Source: a bacterium (lineage in GTDB: Bacteria; Cyanobacteriota; Vampirovibrionia; Obscuribacterales; Obscuribacteraceae). Taken from it: 64,000 nt of DNA. The DNA lies in NCBI GenBank assembly GCA_018062085.1, contig JAGOSY010000025.1, positions 1 through 64,000 of the forward strand, read 5' to 3'. The notes under the pieces are model-generated. The model saw only the letters and a list, made by a program, of their open reading frames with translations. It was not told the origin of the DNA and made no database searches. Of the stretch, positions 33,883-41,804 are shown piece by piece. The translations under genes were made by a program, and so were the position numbers. Every line of letters begins with the position of its first letter. Position 1 is the first letter of the stretch.

Positions 33883-35133
33883 TCATTTAGAGCACAGATT
33901 AATCGCAATAGGATTCGTACTGCTCTCAGAAATTGTCACCTTAATTGGCGTACCGCGCAGCACGCTAATTAGCTCGTTTCCGGCTAATCTGCGACGCCAG
34001 CCGAAGGTCAGGCTGTTCTGTCCCTCATCACCAGCCATGTTGTCACTTTCTAAATGATTTACTTCAGGGATGTCACGACCTATTTTGACAAGTCCTTGCA
34101 ATTCATCTCGTGTGGCAATTAGCTCTGGCGCAATTTCTAGGTCAAGGGCTCTGATCTTTAACACTGTATAAAGCACATCGGCAATAAGTACGTCGGCTTT
34201 TGACGGCGCGCGCCCTGATGGCCACTGGGGGCAATCTTTGTCGGCTATTTGGTTAGCTTCTTCGATTACTTTTACAACCTTTCTGCCCCAGTGCGAGAGT
34301 TGGTCAGAACGAATGCCGCGAATGCGTTGAATATCCTCTACAGATGAAGGCGGCCTTTTGGCAAGCTCAAGCATGATGTTGTCGTTAATCACTGAACGAG
34401 CTGGTCTATCTGTGCGTTTAGCTTCGGCCTCACGCCACAAGCAAACTGCTTGTAATACAGCTAATTTGCGCCGATTTAAACCTTGTGCTCCCTTTACTCT
34501 TAAAAATTCACGACCGCTCTCTCTGATGTAGTAGCTGTCTTGCTCGTAGTGTTTACACTCCTCAATAACCCAGTCAAGGCGTTTGCGGCTGCTCAGTTCG
34601 CTTTGCAGCCTTTGGTAAAGTGGAATCAAGTGCAAAGCGTCATCGATGGCATATTCAATTTGTGAACGGCTCAATGGCCTGGCCTGCCAGTCGGTAAACG
34701 ATTCTGTTTTTGAGAGGTTTAGGTCAAATAGTGCTGCTAAAAGTTTGCCATAACCAGCGGGAAAGCCGAGGCCAAGAAAACCTGCGGCAATTTGGGTGTC
34801 AAAAATATTTTTCGGTATTAGACCAGAGCGCTGAAAAATGATCATCAAATCTTGGGAGGCGGCATGTAAGACTTTGACAATGCGGCTGTCGGCAACGGTT
34901 TTCCAGAGAATCTGCAGGTCTTTTAGTTCGATGGGATCAACGAGAAAGACTTTGTCTTGAACCGCTATTTGCACAAGGCAAATAATAGGAAAGTAGGTGC
35001 GCTCGGGGATGAACTCAAGGTCGAGCCCGAATACGCCTGCTTCTTCTATTAAAGCGACAACTTCTTCTAAGTCTTTGGGGTCAGTAATCAAGACTGTATT
35101 TCTTTTAGAAGAATCTGATTTGGGGCTTTCCAT
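33883..35133 (-). CDS. rnd: ribonuclease D
   Basis: 3'-5' exoribonuclease that trims tRNA and other stable RNA. Seen: a DEDDy domain with GLDLEF, VLHAASQDL, NIFDTQIAAGFLG and YAIDDALHLIPLY, then an HRDC domain (about 205-290) with NDNIMLELAKRPP and IRGIR. The C-terminal 80 residues look like a second, weaker HRDC-type domain. The length of 416 residues is slightly long. It is separated from the phosphatase gene by three bases, so the two are one unit. Confidence 0.9.
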   Translation of the reverse strand: MESPKSDSSKRNTVLITDPKDLEEVVALIEEAGVFGLDLEFIPERTYFPIICLVQIAVQDKVFLVDPIELKDLQILWKTVADSRIVKVLHAASQDLMIIFQRSGLIPKNIFDTQIAAGFLGLGFPAGYGKLLAALFDLNLSKTESFTDWQARPLSRSQIEYAIDDALHLIPLYQRLQSELSSRKRLDWVIEECKHYEQDSYYIRESGREFLRVKGAQGLNRRKLAVLQAVCLWREAEAKRTDRPARSVINDNIMLELAKRPPSSVEDIQRIRGIRSDQLSHWGRKVVKVIEEANQIADKDCPQWPSGRAPSKADVLIADVLYTVLKIRALDLEIAPELIATRDELQGLVKIGRDIPEVNHLESDNMAGDEGQNSLTFGWRRRLAGNELISVLRGTPIKVTISESSTNPIAINLCSK

Positions 35134-35136
35134 TAC

Positions 35137-35964
35137 TTACAATTTCCTTCTGAGATGATTGCGGCACCAGGCCAATGAACCAGGGCGCCCCATTATTATG
35201 CTGGTGTTGTGAAGCAAGTCGGGCAGAGTGAATAGCAGTTGGTCAAAGTCCATACCACCTACTTCTAGTCCTGCTCCTAGTGCAATTGCAGCGGGGCCCG
35301 CCGTATCCCAGGTTTTTAGCTTACAGGAGAGATGGGCGAAGACGTCTGCTTCTCTTTCCAGTATTCGTGCCACTTTAAGCCCGATACTACCTACCTTTAC
35401 TAGGTCGACTACAGCGAGCTTGTCGATCCAATAATGCTTCTTTCGATCGCGAGAGCCCATGGCTAGGCGCGCTTTGGCGGTCGGATCTAGAGCTTCCAAG
35501 TTTTCAATACGCTCCACTTTGTTGCCACTGCGTCTGTACGCTCCGAAGTTTGGACCACCAAAATAAAGAATGTTTGTGTGGGGCTCGTAAACCCATCCAA
35601 ACACTGGATGCATATCGATTACTAGGCCAATCATGACACAGTATTGGCCGTCACCCAAAATATAGTTTTGCGTGCCATCAATAGGATCAATCAACCACAC
35701 CCGAGTGTGAGAGGCTGATTGCTTGAGCGAGTGTATATGCTCGTCGTCTTCCTCCGAGATTACGCAATCAGAAGGAAAGCGCTGTTTAATAGCCGTGGTG
35801 ATTAGTGTAGACAAGGCCCGATCGGCGCTAGTTACTTTGTCGTCTAAAGTCTCTTTGTGTGAAATGTCGACGCCTTCACGCATAGAAATTGCTAGCTCAC
35901 CAGCTTGTTCAGCTAGACGACCTATGATTTCGATATCTTCACGAGAGAGAGGCAGGAAGGTCAA
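35137..35964 (-). CDS. inositol monophosphatase family protein, CysQ-like
   Basis: Mg-dependent phosphatase of the FIG superfamily. Seen: SEEDDEH, WLIDPIDGTQNYILG with the metal-binding Asp residues, and WDTAGPAAIALGAG. The closest look is to 3'(2'),5'-bisphosphate nucleotidase (CysQ/HisN group), but inositol or histidinol phosphate cannot be excluded. Length is 275 residues, start TTG 35964 without a clear ribosome binding site. The pairing with RNase D is suggestive, because pAp, the CysQ substrate, inhibits exoribonucleases in other bacteria. Confidence 0.8.
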   Translation of the reverse strand: MTFLPLSREDIEIIGRLAEQAGELAISMREGVDISHKETLDDKVTSADRALSTLITTAIKQRFPSDCVISEEDDEHIHSLKQSASHTRVWLIDPIDGTQNYILGDGQYCVMIGLVIDMHPVFGWVYEPHTNILYFGGPNFGAYRRSGNKVERIENLEALDPTAKARLAMGSRDRKKHYWIDKLAVVDLVKVGSIGLKVARILEREADVFAHLSCKLKTWDTAGPAAIALGAGLEVGGMDFDQLLFTLPDLLHNTSIIMGRPGSLAWCRNHLRRKL

Positions 35965-35978
35965 AACTTATCAATCAT

Positions 35979-36437
35979 TTAGCCAGTGTACATTTGGCAC
36001 CCAAACTCTTCGGCTAACTTGTTATCTAGCAAATCAGCCACATAAGCCACATGCCAGACTAGATCGTCGAGTTCTTCTTGCACTAGACCAAAGGTCGGCC
36101 TCTGTGCCACAACCAAAGCGAGATCTTCATGGGTCGATATGGCACAACTTGAAAGGGTGCCGTTGAGATCAAGGAGCCGACGATAGAATTGCTCCAAATT
36201 TTCCTTGGGCAAATGTACCAACGGGGAAGTGAGGCGCAAAATTGCTCCTTGGGGGCCGTCTTGGACAAATATGAAAACCTTGGCACTGCCCTCCATTAAC
36301 CACCAGCCAAGACCGCTGGCATCACTGAGCATGTGATCGCTGGGGTTGAGTCCGCGTCTTTGAAAATAGGCTTCGACCATCGCCTTAGCTTCCAGCGAAA
36401 GTCCATGGCTGACTTTTTGTGCGCCAAATATTCCCAT
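35979..36437 (-). CDS. YbjN / secretion-chaperone-like domain protein
   Basis: A 152-residue protein with alternating strands (WWLMEGSAKVFIFVQ, AILRLTSPLVHLP) and a final helix (ELDDLVWHVAYVADLL), the layout of the YbjN/type III chaperone fold. Such small domains act as chaperones or regulators. It is the first gene of the minus-strand set that runs through the phosphatase, rnd and acyl-CoA dehydrogenase. No specific partner can be named. Confidence 0.55.
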   Translation of the reverse strand: MGIFGAQKVSHGLSLEAKAMVEAYFQRRGLNPSDHMLSDASGLGWWLMEGSAKVFIFVQDGPQGAILRLTSPLVHLPKENLEQFYRRLLDLNGTLSSCAISTHEDLALVVAQRPTFGLVQEELDDLVWHVAYVADLLDNKLAEEFGCQMYTG

Positions 36438-36588
36438 CAGTTGTTCTCCATGACCTTACTGTTGCAAGTTGCAGTTTGTTGCGACGGTTTTTCCATCACA
36501 AGTCACTCAGTATACAAAACAGAGCCTTTCTTCGGCATTATTAAATGCGGTTAAGGGCAAAACATGCGGCTCTCAGGGCTGGTCGGGG

Positions 36589-36617
36589 TTGAAGATGTTG
36601 GGCCATGCTAGTATTGT
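36589..36617 (+). promoter_or_regulatory. promoter of tRNA-Asn
   Basis: TTGAAG (36589-36594), a 17-base spacer and TATTGT (36612-36617) lie 33 bases before the tRNA 5' end, the right place to start its precursor. Confidence 0.55.
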
Positions 36618-36649
36618 TATCTAGTCAGCCGTTCAGGTTCTATCTACTT

Positions 36650-36721
36650 TCCCGAGTAGCGCAGCGGTAGCGCAGTTGACTGTTAATCAATTGGTCGCTG
36701 GTTCGAATCCAGCCTCGGGAG
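36650..36721 (+). tRNA. tRNA-Asn (GTT)
   Basis: A 72-base cloverleaf: acceptor TCCCGAG (36650-36656) with CTCGGGA (36714-36720), D stem GCGC/GCGC, anticodon stem GTTGA/TCAAT with one G-T pair, anticodon GTT at 36682-36684, and T arm CTGGTTCGAATCCAG. The discriminator base is G. CCA is not encoded, so the transcript depends on the CCA-adding enzyme, a candidate for which is at 894-2420. A strong terminator follows directly. Confidence 0.96.
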
Positions 36722-36728
36722 TATTAAT

Positions 36729-36757
36729 AAAAGCGGCCCTCAGTGAGGGCCGCTTTT
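36729..36757. terminator. strong bidirectional terminator after tRNA-Asn
   Basis: AAAAGCGGCCCTC (36729-36741), loop AGT, GAGGGCCGCTTTT (36745-36757): a perfect 13-bp stem. It ends the tRNA transcript on the plus strand and, with a T-rich exit on the other side, the small membrane protein transcript on the minus strand. Confidence 0.95.
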
Positions 36758-36807
36758 GATTTCTAAACTTCGTGAAACTTTAGTATATAAATACTTTGTT
36801 TTGACTC

Positions 36808-36936
36808 TTACTTCTCTGCTGCTGCTGCTTTCTTTTCCTTGAGAACTTTCATTGCTTTGGCTAGTTTGATTATTACCAAAGGCATTACGATAATTCCCGC
36901 AAATACAATACCCATCAAAATGAAATTGTCGTCCAT
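36808..36936 (-). CDS. 42-residue single-pass membrane protein
   Basis: A short gene with a strong start: AGGAG six bases before ATG 36936. The product begins MDDNFILMGIVFAG, has one transmembrane helix (about residues 5-24) and a basic tail KVLKEKKAAAAEK. A TATAAT box at 37005-37000 and the terminator at 36729-36757 bracket it as a complete transcription unit. The charge pattern predicts the tail in the cytoplasm. Small proteins of this shape often bind and regulate larger membrane complexes; the partner is unknown. The kinase gene lies upstream on the same strand. Confidence 0.75.
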   Translation of the reverse strand: MDDNFILMGIVFAGIIVMPLVIIKLAKAMKVLKEKKAAAAEK

Positions 36937-36999
36937 GTCGCACTCCTTAGTTTTTAGCGCTTGGTTAAAGTTGAAGGATTACCAAGATACTTCAGACTC

Positions 37000-37005
37000 A
37001 TTATA
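37000..37005 (-). promoter_or_regulatory. -10 box for the 42-residue membrane protein
   Basis: TATAAT on the minus strand at 37005-37000, about 64 bases before ATG 36936. The -35 is weak (TTTCAT-like). Confidence 0.5.
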
Positions 37006-37070
37006 GTATTGCCCAATGGCTGAGATGAAATAAATCCTTAATTTGTAAGAAGAAAAGCAATTATCAGATG

Positions 37071-39254
37071 TCAATCCGGCAAGGTCGTCTTCCATAGATC
37101 TTCTTTGCATGGCTCGAGTGAATCTACTTTCCACTGGTGGTCTTCCGAAATCATCTTAGCTAGGTAGATTTCAGGCTTGTCGAAGAGATACTTACCGTTT
37201 AGATAGAAAGTTATCTCTGAACTCTTTATCACTCCCACTTTAAGAGCCGAAGGTTCGATGGCATCGGGTTTGAAGCTCTCTATGAAGTGTGGATCGCTAC
37301 TGTATTTCTCTTTGAACCGCTCTGGATCTTCACGCTTTTGGGCCGCAACACTAAGGCTTTTGTAGGCTAGTTCCAAATTTATGCTGCCCGGTGTTCGTGA
37401 GCGGTAAAGATTGCCCAAGAACTCCTCTAACTTCTGCCTGGCTGGGGCGACGTTGTTATCACTACGCTCGGTAAAATCGCCCTCCTCAATTTGTAATGAA
37501 TTATTCGGCCCTCTGTGTCCCGAAATATGCCAAATGGCTCCCGGTTTCTGGTCTGACCTGTCTGCTTGACCAAGGTGTCCCTCGAGGTTGAAGTCACCAA
37601 GCAATACTTTCAAGGGTTCTTTTGCTTTATTGGGCATCAGATACATTAAGCCGGGCAACTCTTGCCCGCTCTCACTGTCATGAGTAGGCGCTCGCAAATA
37701 AAGCAATACACCTTCATAATTTTTGGTCAGAGAGAAGGGGTTATCGTTACCCATTTTATTTGCTGTAATTACAATGCCTGTGATAAGCCCAGGTATCACT
37801 ACAAGACCAAGCACAGAGAAAATCACTTTCTTGTTTAGGTATTTGGCAAAATCGATATTGATTTTGCCTTTCTTCTTCTTCTCAACTACTGCAGGTTTGC
37901 GCACCCCGGTGCTGCGACCAGTGGAGCGGCCGGAGGCACCACTGTCTATGCCTGTGCTGCGGCCAGTACTTCTTCCTGTACTTCTTCCGGTGCTGCGATT
38001 ATCGTCTCGGCTTGAAGTGCTAGAGCTAGTTTTGCGTCCGCTTCTTGTAGTTGCACCTGGTTTCTTTTGTTGGTCTGGTCCAGAAACAAATGGGGCGCTG
38101 CCACGATCTTTGCGTTCCGGTGCAATCGTTGGGGAGGGGTCGTTGCCAAATAGTCCACCAGAGAGATCGAAATCTTCAATTTCAGCTGATGAGGTGTCGC
38201 TCTGCGGATTTGGATTAAAGCCCATGGAGGGCGGTGCGCTTATTAAGCTGGGAATACTTCCTGTTTCAAACTGGGTGCTTATACATTGCTCAAGAGCATC
38301 TCGCATCTCTTGCATAGTTTGATAACGTTGCTCAGGCTTCTTTGCTAGAGCCTTAAATGTAATGCGCTCAAGCTGTTCTGGAATACGCAGATCTGGCCGT
38401 ACTTTATTGAAAGGCTCAGGCATTTGCGAGACGTGCATTTTCATGGTGGCATATATGGTGTCGCCCATTAGAGGTGGGAAACCAGTCAGGGTTTCATATA
38501 GAACTGCACCCATTGAATATATGTCGGAGCGGCTATCGAGATTGAGACCAAGGCATTGCTCTGGACTCATATAAATCGGGCTGCCAAAAATCTCACCGGT
38601 CTGAGTGAGGTTTTGCGGAGTTTTGCCCGAGGCCGTTGTTAATTTAGCAATACCAAAGTCAACTACTTTGACAAAGTCGCGACGACCTTCAACTTCTACC
38701 AGCATGATATTTGACGACTTGAGATCGCGGTGAATAACACCCTTTTGGTGGGCGTGTTCTAAAGCCTCTGTGGCCGAAATGAAAATGGGAATGGCCCGTT
38801 GATAGGCAATATAGTTTTCTGCCTTGACCACATCAGAGAGGCTTTGACCTTCCAAAAAGTCCATGACTATATAAGGTTGGCCTGTTGCTACAACACCGCA
38901 GTCGTAAACCGTAATTACGTGAGGGTGCTGCAGGTGAGAAGCCGCTTGAGCCTCTTGCTGAAAGCGTTTGATACTCAATTGGTCAGTGACATGCTGGGTC
39001 TGTAGCATTTTGATCGCGACTGTGCGATCCATCATTTCATGCAGACCCTTGTAGACAATACTCATGCCGCCGCGGCCAACTTCAGACAAGACACGGTAGC
39101 GGTCGTTGAGAATGGTGCCTAATAACTCATCTTTCTGCACAAACATAAGCATGCTCTTGTCATGCGGACAAACAGCTTGAGTGGGCGGAAATTCGCGCTT
39201 GCAGACAGTGCAGACTTTCTTCTTGGTTGGTTGAATGGGATCTTCGAAAGTCAT
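37071..39254 (-). CDS. transmembrane serine/threonine protein kinase with N-terminal zinc ribbon
   Basis: A 727-residue protein. Order: a zinc-ribbon-like segment (CTVC at 15-18, CPHD at 29-32), a Hanks-type kinase domain (about 53-330) with GRGGMSIV, Lys in VAIKML (K82), HRDLKSSN, DFGIAK and SPIYMSPEQ, all catalytic residues intact; a disordered Ser/Arg/Gly linker with repeated RSTG; one membrane helix near 470-490; and an extracytoplasmic domain of about 230 residues with no repeats of the PASTA type. Inference: a sensor kinase whose outer domain reads an unknown signal. Confidence 0.92.
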   Translation of the reverse strand: MTFEDPIQPTKKKVCTVCKREFPPTQAVCPHDKSMLMFVQKDELLGTILNDRYRVLSEVGRGGMSIVYKGLHEMMDRTVAIKMLQTQHVTDQLSIKRFQQEAQAASHLQHPHVITVYDCGVVATGQPYIVMDFLEGQSLSDVVKAENYIAYQRAIPIFISATEALEHAHQKGVIHRDLKSSNIMLVEVEGRRDFVKVVDFGIAKLTTASGKTPQNLTQTGEIFGSPIYMSPEQCLGLNLDSRSDIYSMGAVLYETLTGFPPLMGDTIYATMKMHVSQMPEPFNKVRPDLRIPEQLERITFKALAKKPEQRYQTMQEMRDALEQCISTQFETGSIPSLISAPPSMGFNPNPQSDTSSAEIEDFDLSGGLFGNDPSPTIAPERKDRGSAPFVSGPDQQKKPGATTRSGRKTSSSTSSRDDNRSTGRSTGRSTGRSTGIDSGASGRSTGRSTGVRKPAVVEKKKKGKINIDFAKYLNKKVIFSVLGLVVIPGLITGIVITANKMGNDNPFSLTKNYEGVLLYLRAPTHDSESGQELPGLMYLMPNKAKEPLKVLLGDFNLEGHLGQADRSDQKPGAIWHISGHRGPNNSLQIEEGDFTERSDNNVAPARQKLEEFLGNLYRSRTPGSINLELAYKSLSVAAQKREDPERFKEKYSSDPHFIESFKPDAIEPSALKVGVIKSSEITFYLNGKYLFDKPEIYLAKMISEDHQWKVDSLEPCKEDLWKTTLPD

Positions 39255-39345
39255 AGTGCTATTTTGACAAAAGTGATATCAGGAAAAGTAATTAGGACTT
39301 ACTCATCCCAATAATAGCAAGGAAGAAATTATCTGGGGCTTATTC

Positions 39346-40608
39346 TCACTTGCAGGTTGCCAGTTTCAAATCTGAAACCAGAGCTTCTGCTGCTTTTCTC
39401 CCTGAAACTAAAGCGCCATTGATAGAGGCATTTTCACGGAAGTCGCCACAAACATAAAGGCCGTCAACAAGCCGAACTGGGCGTTTCTCCAGCCAGGGTG
39501 GTGATTGATTGGGTAGGGCATTGGCAATGGAATAGCTCTTTATGTGTTGCCAGCTATCGACTTGGTCGCCAAACCAAGCTTTAGCTTGGCTCATTACATC
39601 TTTTATTAATTGATCATCGAGTGAGACTTGCCCGAGCACGGTAACTGAAATTAGATGTTTACCAGCCGGAGCGTATTCTTTAGCCACGTTTGTTAGTACT
39701 GCCAAGTTATTGATTGGCCCTTTATCGGTACCGTTCAATACCAGCAGGGGATCGTTTATAGGGGCTTGATCTGCTGAAAAGTAGAGGCAATTGGCAATAT
39801 TGGAAGGCGGTGCCTCTATGGCACTACTTAGCTTGCTAGCGTTTGCTCCGTCAGTGGCGATGACAATTGCCCGGGCAAGGAGAGTCTCTCCGCTAGCCAG
39901 AGTTACTTGTGATTTGTTCTTGTCGATACTGGCAACTTGGCAATTAAGTCTAATTGAGTCTTTCGGCAGTGCCGAGGCTAATTGCTCAGCTATTTTGCCC
40001 ATGCCGCCACTAGGAATAGTCACCTGACCTTCGGCCATCATTTTATAAACGAATTCAAACATGCGACTGGACCCAGACAAACTATTGTCAAGGGTGATGC
40101 CTCCGAAAAATGGCCTAAAGAAGCGATTGATCATGTTGGCACTGAAACCAGCATCTTTCAATGCTTGCAGGATGGTTCTATCAGGTTGAGAAAAGATCTC
40201 TTCAACGGTTGATGCCATAACTTTTTGCCGCAAATAGGCGACCTTGAGCTTATCTGCTAGTGAAGCTACATTTGATACCATCATTGACAAGAAAGTCGAT
40301 GGATTTTTAAAGGGATCGCTAAGACGAATGAAATACTTGCCGTTATTGATTAGTGCCCCCGCTAAAAACGGTTTCAGATCTAGGCTCTTGTAGTCGAGGG
40401 TGCTGGCGGCTTCCGGATATGCGGTGAGCAGAACTTGGAAGCCCCGGTCCAGTGTGTAGCCATCTATATAGTCGGTACGCACTCTGCCGCCAAAAGAGTC
40501 TGCTGCCTCCACTATCAAAAAGGAGAATCCCTGACTAGCTAATTGCTTAGCGCATGATAGTCCGGCTAGACCAGAACCAATAATAATGGCATCGTAAATT
40601 GGCTGCAC
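39346..40608 (-). CDS. FAD-dependent amine oxidase/desaturase-like protein
   Basis: A 420-residue flavoprotein. Seen: the dinucleotide motif IIGSGLAGLSCAKQLA at the N-terminus, VEAADSFGGRVRTDYIDGY after it, and the C-terminal FAD contact YVCGDFRENASINGALVSGRKAAE. This layout fits the monoamine oxidase/phytoene desaturase/protoporphyrinogen oxidase superfamily. No carotenoid or haem genes are nearby, so the substrate stays open. It precedes the VOC protein's end on the same strand by an interval of 36 bases. Confidence 0.82.
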   Translation of the reverse strand: MQPIYDAIIIGSGLAGLSCAKQLASQGFSFLIVEAADSFGGRVRTDYIDGYTLDRGFQVLLTAYPEAASTLDYKSLDLKPFLAGALINNGKYFIRLSDPFKNPSTFLSMMVSNVASLADKLKVAYLRQKVMASTVEEIFSQPDRTILQALKDAGFSANMINRFFRPFFGGITLDNSLSGSSRMFEFVYKMMAEGQVTIPSGGMGKIAEQLASALPKDSIRLNCQVASIDKNKSQVTLASGETLLARAIVIATDGANASKLSSAIEAPPSNIANCLYFSADQAPINDPLLVLNGTDKGPINNLAVLTNVAKEYAPAGKHLISVTVLGQVSLDDQLIKDVMSQAKAWFGDQVDSWQHIKSYSIANALPNQSPPWLEKRPVRLVDGLYVCGDFRENASINGALVSGRKAAEALVSDLKLATCK

Positions 40609-40644
40609 AGCTTTTCTCTTCTCTATTTCTCGTCTTCTTTTGCC

Positions 40645-40950
40645 CTAGTTCTCTGCCATTATCTCAATTGTATTGCCCGAAGGATCATCAACATAGATCG
40701 AGCGTGTGCCATCGCGGTGGGTTTTCAATGTGCCGAATTCTTCAGCTTTAGCGCTAACAAACGCTATATGAGCTGGATGTTGCTCAGGTATTACAAAGGC
40801 GAGTTTAATATTGCCAAAGCGGAGAAATGCCCAAGTGTCATCTTGATACTCGACTTCGCACTTAAAAGTGCTGAGATACCAGTCAACGGTGGCCTTTAGT
40901 GAGTCTTTGTTTCTTACAGGAATAGCGATGTGATCAATAGGGTCTAACAT
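40645..40950 (-). CDS. VOC (glyoxalase/bleomycin-resistance fold) protein
   Basis: A 101-residue single VOC module: DPIDHIAIPV at the start, WYLSTFKCEVEYQ, FVIPEQHPAHIAFV, and YVDDPSGNTIEIMAE at the end, with the usual His and Glu metal ligands (H6, Glu of EIM). The start is ATG 40950, 11 bases after tryptophan dioxygenase and with AAGG upstream; a longer in-frame start would overlap that gene. Many VOC proteins are dioxygenases or lyases; the substrate is unknown. Confidence 0.82.
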   Translation of the reverse strand: MLDPIDHIAIPVRNKDSLKATVDWYLSTFKCEVEYQDDTWAFLRFGNIKLAFVIPEQHPAHIAFVSAKAEEFGTLKTHRDGTRSIYVDDPSGNTIEIMAEN

Positions 40951-40961
40951 TTTTCTTGACC

Positions 40962-41801
40962 TTAGGTGAGAGCAGTGCGAACACTCCATAAATCTTGGAA
41001 GCAGCGTTTGACAAGAGTAGAGCGTAGATATGCAACACCCTCACTGCCTCCAGTGCCACGCTTGAAACCGATGATGCGCTCAACCACGGTGACGTGGTGC
41101 GTTCTCCAGAGTGCAATCAACTCATCTATGTCTACAAGGGTCTCCGCTAGGTCATGCAATTCGCCAAGTTGTTCTTCTTGATAGAGGCGGCACAACTCAA
41201 GAACTCTGTCCTCAGCGTATTTGCCATCTTCATCTTGGTCGCCAGCAGGAGGCATGGTCAAGGTAAAACCGTGTTTGCGCAGCAAAGCGTAAAAGCAATC
41301 TTTTAGGCTCGGTGCATCAAATCGTTTTGTCAACTCAGCAAAGGCAATGCTGTCGCTTTTGAAGTGCATAAGCATTCTTTCTTCTTTAAGGCCGGCCATA
41401 AATTCTATTTCGCGAAATTGCGATGACTGAAAGCCAGAGGCGGGGTTGAGCTTGTGCCTAAAACCGAGAAAGTCCACGGGCGACATGGTTTCAAGAATAT
41501 GAATTTGCTGCACGAGTAAGCGCATAATGGCCACAGCTCGACGCATAAAGTGGGTGGCTTTGCGCACCCGGTCTTCGGCCATTAGCTCCACAACAAGATC
41601 TAGCTCGTGAATGACAAGTTTAAACCAAAGCTCATAGGTCTGGTGGATGATGATAAAGAGTGGCTCATCGTGGTGGGCCGGCTCTGACTGGCAAACCTGG
41701 AGGGTTTTCAGCTGCTCGACCATCAAATAGCTGTTGTAGTCAAGCGAGCTGTGGCCACCGCTAGTAACTCCGCCATATTGGGCTGTCTGTTTGCTGTCCA
41801 T
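40962..41801 (-). CDS. kynA: tryptophan 2,3-dioxygenase
   Basis: Haem enzyme that opens the indole ring of tryptophan to N-formylkynurenine. Seen: LDYNSYLMVEQLKTLQ, HHDEPLFIIIHQTYELWFK, SGFQSSQFREIEF, and RTHHVTVVERIIG with the proximal haem His, then GTGGSEGVAYLR. The length of 279 residues is typical. Other kynurenine genes (formamidase, kynureninase) are not in the window. Four bases separate it from the phosphoesterase gene upstream on the same strand. Confidence 0.94.
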   Translation of the reverse strand: MDSKQTAQYGGVTSGGHSSLDYNSYLMVEQLKTLQVCQSEPAHHDEPLFIIIHQTYELWFKLVIHELDLVVELMAEDRVRKATHFMRRAVAIMRLLVQQIHILETMSPVDFLGFRHKLNPASGFQSSQFREIEFMAGLKEERMLMHFKSDSIAFAELTKRFDAPSLKDCFYALLRKHGFTLTMPPAGDQDEDGKYAEDRVLELCRLYQEEQLGELHDLAETLVDIDELIALWRTHHVTVVERIIGFKRGTGGSEGVAYLRSTLVKRCFQDLWSVRTALT

Positions 41802-41804
41802 TTC

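Noticed and set aside
36740..36943. A 67-codon minus-strand frame over the small membrane protein region.
   Set aside because: The product is a Ser/Asn/Gln mix without structure and has no ribosome binding site; the 42-residue frame in another phase has AGGAG, a membrane helix and a clean stop.
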